From: Saprospiraceae bacterium
Lineage (GTDB): Bacteria; Bacteroidota; Bacteroidia; Chitinophagales; Saprospiraceae
Assembly (NCBI GenBank): GCA_013002475.1
Contig: JABDJM010000073.1
Location: 1-8,394 of the forward strand
Direction: 5' to 3'
DNA length: 8,394 nt
The position numbers were made by a program, and so were the translations under genes. The notes beneath the pieces were generated by a model. It was not told the origin of the DNA and made no database searches. It saw nothing but the letters and a program-made list of their open reading frames with translations. Each line of letters opens with the position of its first letter. The first letter of the stretch is position 1. Of this stretch, positions 6,567 to 8,394 are shown one piece after another.

Positions 6567-7724
6567 TCATGATTTAGGATCAAAAACCGCCACGGCAATT
6601 TTCGAGTCTGCAGTCCCGTAGTACAGATACCATTTGTCCTTAAAAAACACGAGGCCTTCTACAAAGCATACCTCGTTGACCTCTCCAACTCGTTCGTATT
6701 CTTTATCCGGGGTGACAAAATAACTTTCTGTTCGGTCTACTAAAGAATACGGGGCCTCCTTATCAAAAAGTGCCTGACCAGCTGAGTAGGTGAATTTGGG
6801 AAGATCCGGGTCATTAAAATTTGCCGCATTACTTCCGTTATAAACCAACAGTATCCCCTCCTCCCGGATCAAAGCATAGGGACCGGGTTCTACCAAACGA
6901 CTGTCAAATTTCCCCATTCTGGGATGTAGGACTGAAATACGCTTCTCAGATTCTTCATTCTCTGCGGAACGCCAGTTGACAAGGTCATCCGAGCTAGCCA
7001 TGAAAATGTTGGTGTCTCCGTAATACATCCAATATTGGCCATTTACTTTCTTAGCCACAATCTCGGAGCCTCTTTGCTCACCAACAATGGCTCCGGCCTT
7101 TGACCATAGGTCCTTGTGTTTTTCCTCCTTAAGAACTAGTCCGTGTTTGGTCCAGGTGCGAAAATCCCGGGTTGAGGCAATGGCAAGTCGCGCTGTTTTT
7201 CCATTGTAGGCAGTATAGGTCATAAAAAACCGGCCATCTTCATGCTTGACGATCCGGGGATCCTCAACACCATCGAAATAGCAGAAATAGCAGGTTTCAG
7301 AATTCTCTTCTTCCGTCCCGTCTTTCTTATAGTTCCATTCGTAGGGTTTCATATCGTCGTTGTCTGGAAAAAAGACAGGCCTGGGTTCTTTTTTGAACCG
7401 CAATCCGTCCTCACTGAATGCCAAACCAATCCTGGAGGTCCCCAAGGAATCCTGTGCGCGATAAAAAAGTAATACCTGATCATTGTAAACTACCGCGGTT
7501 GGGTTCAGCACATTCCTTTCCTCCCATTGTACTTCTTTTCGAGTGATAGGATCTGTAAAAACGAAACTCTCTTCGGGTTGTAATATGGGATTGAGGCTAT
7601 CCACTTTTTCAAAATAGGGAAATGCCCAGGACTCCTCTCCATTAAATTGCTCCTTCTGAGCCTGTTCTGGAGAACAACTAAAAATCAAACTTGTAAGCAC
7701 TGCCAAATAAAGTAGTTTATCCAT
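6567..7724 (-). CDS. GH130-type glycoside hydrolase/phosphorylase, predicted lipoprotein
   Basis: A five-bladed beta-propeller protein of the GH130 class, whose members act on beta-mannosides as phosphorylases (cytosolic) or beta-1,2-mannosidases (often exported). Taking ATG at 7724-7722 gives 385 residues starting MDKLLYLAVLTSLIFSC, a lipoprotein signal with lipid-modified C17. A longer frame from 7790 would put 22 residues before this signal and is less likely. Propeller motifs: RNVLNP (70-75), FYRAQDSLGTSRIGLAFSEDG (87-107), GVEDPRIV (152-159, whose Asp is the general-acid position of GH130), WSKAGAI (207-213), YWMYYGD (231-237), VEPGP (278-282), LVYNGS (293-298), and VNEVCFVEG with YYGTADSKIAVA near the end. 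The lipid anchor argues for hydrolysis rather than phosphorolysis, since phosphorylases usually need cytosolic phosphate. There are no SusC/SusD genes in view, so this is not an obvious polysaccharide utilisation locus. It heads the leftward run, 16 nt before the glycosyltransferase. Confidence 0.85.
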   Translation of the reverse strand: MDKLLYLAVLTSLIFSCSPEQAQKEQFNGEESWAFPYFEKVDSLNPILQPEESFVFTDPITRKEVQWEERNVLNPTAVVYNDQVLLFYRAQDSLGTSRIGLAFSEDGLRFKKEPRPVFFPDNDDMKPYEWNYKKDGTEEENSETCYFCYFDGVEDPRIVKHEDGRFFMTYTAYNGKTARLAIASTRDFRTWTKHGLVLKEEKHKDLWSKAGAIVGEQRGSEIVAKKVNGQYWMYYGDTNIFMASSDDLVNWRSAENEESEKRISVLHPRMGKFDSRLVEPGPYALIREEGILLVYNGSNAANFNDPDLPKFTYSAGQALFDKEAPYSLVDRTESYFVTPDKEYERVGEVNEVCFVEGLVFFKDKWYLYYGTADSKIAVAVFDPKS

Positions 7725-7801
7725 TTCGATTTTCTTTTCAGAAAGATAACCCAAATAACGTGGCTTGAGTTTTAACAGCTCTTTGGTCACAAGGAGCTCA
7801 T

Positions 7802-7825
7802 GGGGTGTTTATCCACTAACACTCC
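7802..7825. repeat. Inverted repeat, 8-bp arms with 8-nt loop
   Basis: GGGGTGTT (7802-7809) pairs with AACACTCC (7818-7825) around an 8-nt spacer; seven pairs are Watson-Crick and one is G-T. There is no T-run on either strand, so it is not a typical intrinsic terminator. It lies 78 to 101 nt upstream of the GH130 lipoprotein start and could be an operator or a leader hairpin. A third copy of the half-site (AGTGTT) occurs at 7854-7859. Confidence 0.4.
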
Positions 7826-7885
7826 TCATTATTCAGATAACGGAAAATACCTAGTGTTCTAACATAATGATGAATGTCAGCCTTT

Positions 7886-7905
7886 TTTGTGTGAAATATC
7901 ACAAA
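7886..7905. promoter_or_regulatory. CRP/FNR-like palindrome
   Basis: TTTGTG (7886-7891) and CACAAA (7900-7905) are perfect inverted arms over 8 nt. Within them, TGTGA-AATA-TCACA (7890-7903) has the TGTGA/TCACA half-sites of CRP-family regulators with the 4-nt spacing of FNR sites. It lies 71-90 nt upstream of the fn3 gene start, and further upstream of the GH130 start. That it is a binding site is inference from the pattern and its position between divergent genes. Confidence 0.4.
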
Positions 7906-7975
7906 GCGGACGCAAGGCCCTATCTACCTTCATTTATTAGAACCGACCTGAATCAAAAAACAACAATCCAAAGCT

Positions 7976-8394
7976 ATGAGAAACGGCCTTCTATACCTGA
8001 TAACTTTAATTTTTCCAGTTCTTTTACAAGCTCAGACCCCCACTGGGGTATCTGCAGAAGGATTCCGGACAACCGTATTTTTACAATGGGATGAATACCA
8101 AGGTTTTGATGCAGTGGGAGTAAATATTTACAGAACCCAACAAAGCCAGAACTACGGGGCACCTTCCAGACAGGTGGGTAATTATCCCAACTACACGGAT
8201 TACAATCTCCAGCCTAATACCATCTACTACTACAAGGTCTCCTTCTTTGATGGAGCTGGAAATGAAAGTCCACTCTCCAATGAGGTTTTGGTGAGTACAA
8301 ATAATCTGGACTACCTGAAGGTTGCTAACCTGGATCTCTTGATACCCATTTATTTGGGGAGCATGACGCCGACAGGGCCCCAGGAATTCATGGA
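7976..8394 (+). CDS. Secreted fibronectin type III domain protein, N-terminal part, cut by the right edge
   Basis: ATG at 7976-7978 opens a frame with no stop through to the edge (139 codons plus two bases). Residues 1-19 (MRNGLLYLITLIFPVLLQA) form a Sec signal peptide with probable cleavage before Q20, the LQA-Q style frequent in Flavobacteriia. Residues about 22-107 look like one fibronectin type III module: PTGVSAEG opening, TTVFLQWDEY (B strand with the core Trp38), VGVNIYRTQ (C strand), YTDYNLQPNTIYYYKVSFFDGAGNESPLSNEV (F-G region with the conserved Tyr and SPLSNEV ending). A new segment begins at about residue 110 (DYLKVANLDLLIPIYLGSM), which I do not recognise; its hydrophobic strand pattern suggests a folded, perhaps enzymatic, domain. 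The gene is divergent from the GH130 lipoprotein gene. Whether it carries a C-terminal type IX secretion tail cannot be seen. Confidence 0.82.
   Translation, partial: MRNGLLYLITLIFPVLLQAQTPTGVSAEGFRTTVFLQWDEYQGFDAVGVNIYRTQQSQNYGAPSRQVGNYPNYTDYNLQPNTIYYYKVSFFDGAGNESPLSNEVLVSTNNLDYLKVANLDLLIPIYLGSMTPTGPQEFM

Larger units (their letters stand above)
7725..7975. promoter_or_regulatory. Divergent intergenic region between the GH130 lipoprotein and the fn3 protein
   Basis: These 251 nt must hold the promoters of both the leftward run and the rightward fn3 gene. I looked for the Bacteroidota sigma signature (TTG about -33, TAnnTTTG about -7) on both strands and saw no convincing match; the nearest plus-strand resemblance is TACCTTCA at about 7925-7932, with no suitable -33 box. 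Two small inverted repeats lie inside and are listed separately. The short open frames that cross this region have no protein-like features. The leader directly before the GH130 start, read on the minus strand, is A-rich (GAAAAGAAAATCGAA), as is usual for this phylum. Confidence 0.55.

Noticed and set aside
6551..6598. Upstream in-frame start for the glycosyltransferase
   Set aside because: The extra 16 residues (including DLCSC) fall before the canonical GT2 first strand and overlap the GH130 coding end; they could mimic a lipobox but there is no hydrophobic stretch before it.
7725..7790. Longer N-terminus for the GH130 protein
   Set aside because: It would place 22 charged residues ahead of a complete lipoprotein signal, and the ATG at 7724 has the expected A-rich leader.
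7867..8094. 75-codon open frame on the plus strand in the intergenic region
   Set aside because: It overlaps the start of the fn3 gene in another frame, shows no signal peptide or domain, and the fn3 frame has clear protein features.
1..8394. Mobile element, CRISPR array, tRNA or rRNA
   Set aside because: No transposase or integrase frames, no direct repeats of array type, and no tRNA- or rRNA-like stretches were seen on either strand.

Overview
The window looks like chromosomal DNA of a flavobacterium or close relative in Bacteroidota. Start codons are preceded by A-rich leaders with no clear Shine-Dalgarno sequence, a short N-terminal signal has a late lipobox (LIFSC), and the right-hand gene has an export signal ending LLQAQ, which is common in this phylum. 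The protein families (GH130 lipoprotein, WaaE-like GT2, single LpxL-like acyltransferase, ClbS/DfsB protein) fit the same group. The species cannot be named from the sequence. There are no RNA genes, insertion sequences, CRISPR arrays or long repeats.

Layout. Ten genes read leftward on the minus strand without a convergent break. In transcription order they are: a GH130-type lipoprotein (7724-6567), a family 2 glycosyltransferase like WaaE/KdtX (6550-5783), an LpxL/HtrB-type acyltransferase (5765-4881), a membrane fatty acid desaturase (4822-3827), a DinB-fold protein with a GTG start (3816-3334), a 66-residue two-helix membrane protein (3331-3131), a ClbS/DfsB (DUF1706) protein (3125-2628), an MscS-type mechanosensitive channel (2605-1769), phosphopentomutase DeoB (1745-570) and the N-terminal half of a pyrimidine-nucleoside phosphorylase (548 to beyond the left edge). 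Gaps are 2 to 23 nt except for 58 nt ahead of the desaturase. A 251-nt divergent intergenic region (7725-7975) separates this run from a rightward secreted fibronectin type III protein that is cut off by the right edge.

Function. The run falls into three blocks. The first is cell-envelope chemistry: carbohydrate-active lipoprotein, LPS-core-type sugar transfer, lipid acylation and acyl-chain desaturation. The second has two small four-helix-bundle proteins of the DinB/ClbS type either side of a tiny membrane protein; its role is unknown, with metal-dependent transfer or detoxification possible. The third is osmotic safety (MscS) plus the deoB-deoA pair, which converts pyrimidine nucleosides to base plus pentose 1-phosphate and then to pentose 5-phosphate. 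Two small inverted repeats lie in the divergent region and are the only regulatory candidates seen. Most of the window is ordinary chromosomal content. The least explained parts are the DinB/small-membrane/ClbS trio, the acyltransferase-desaturase pairing, and the unknown domain that follows the fn3 domain at the right edge.
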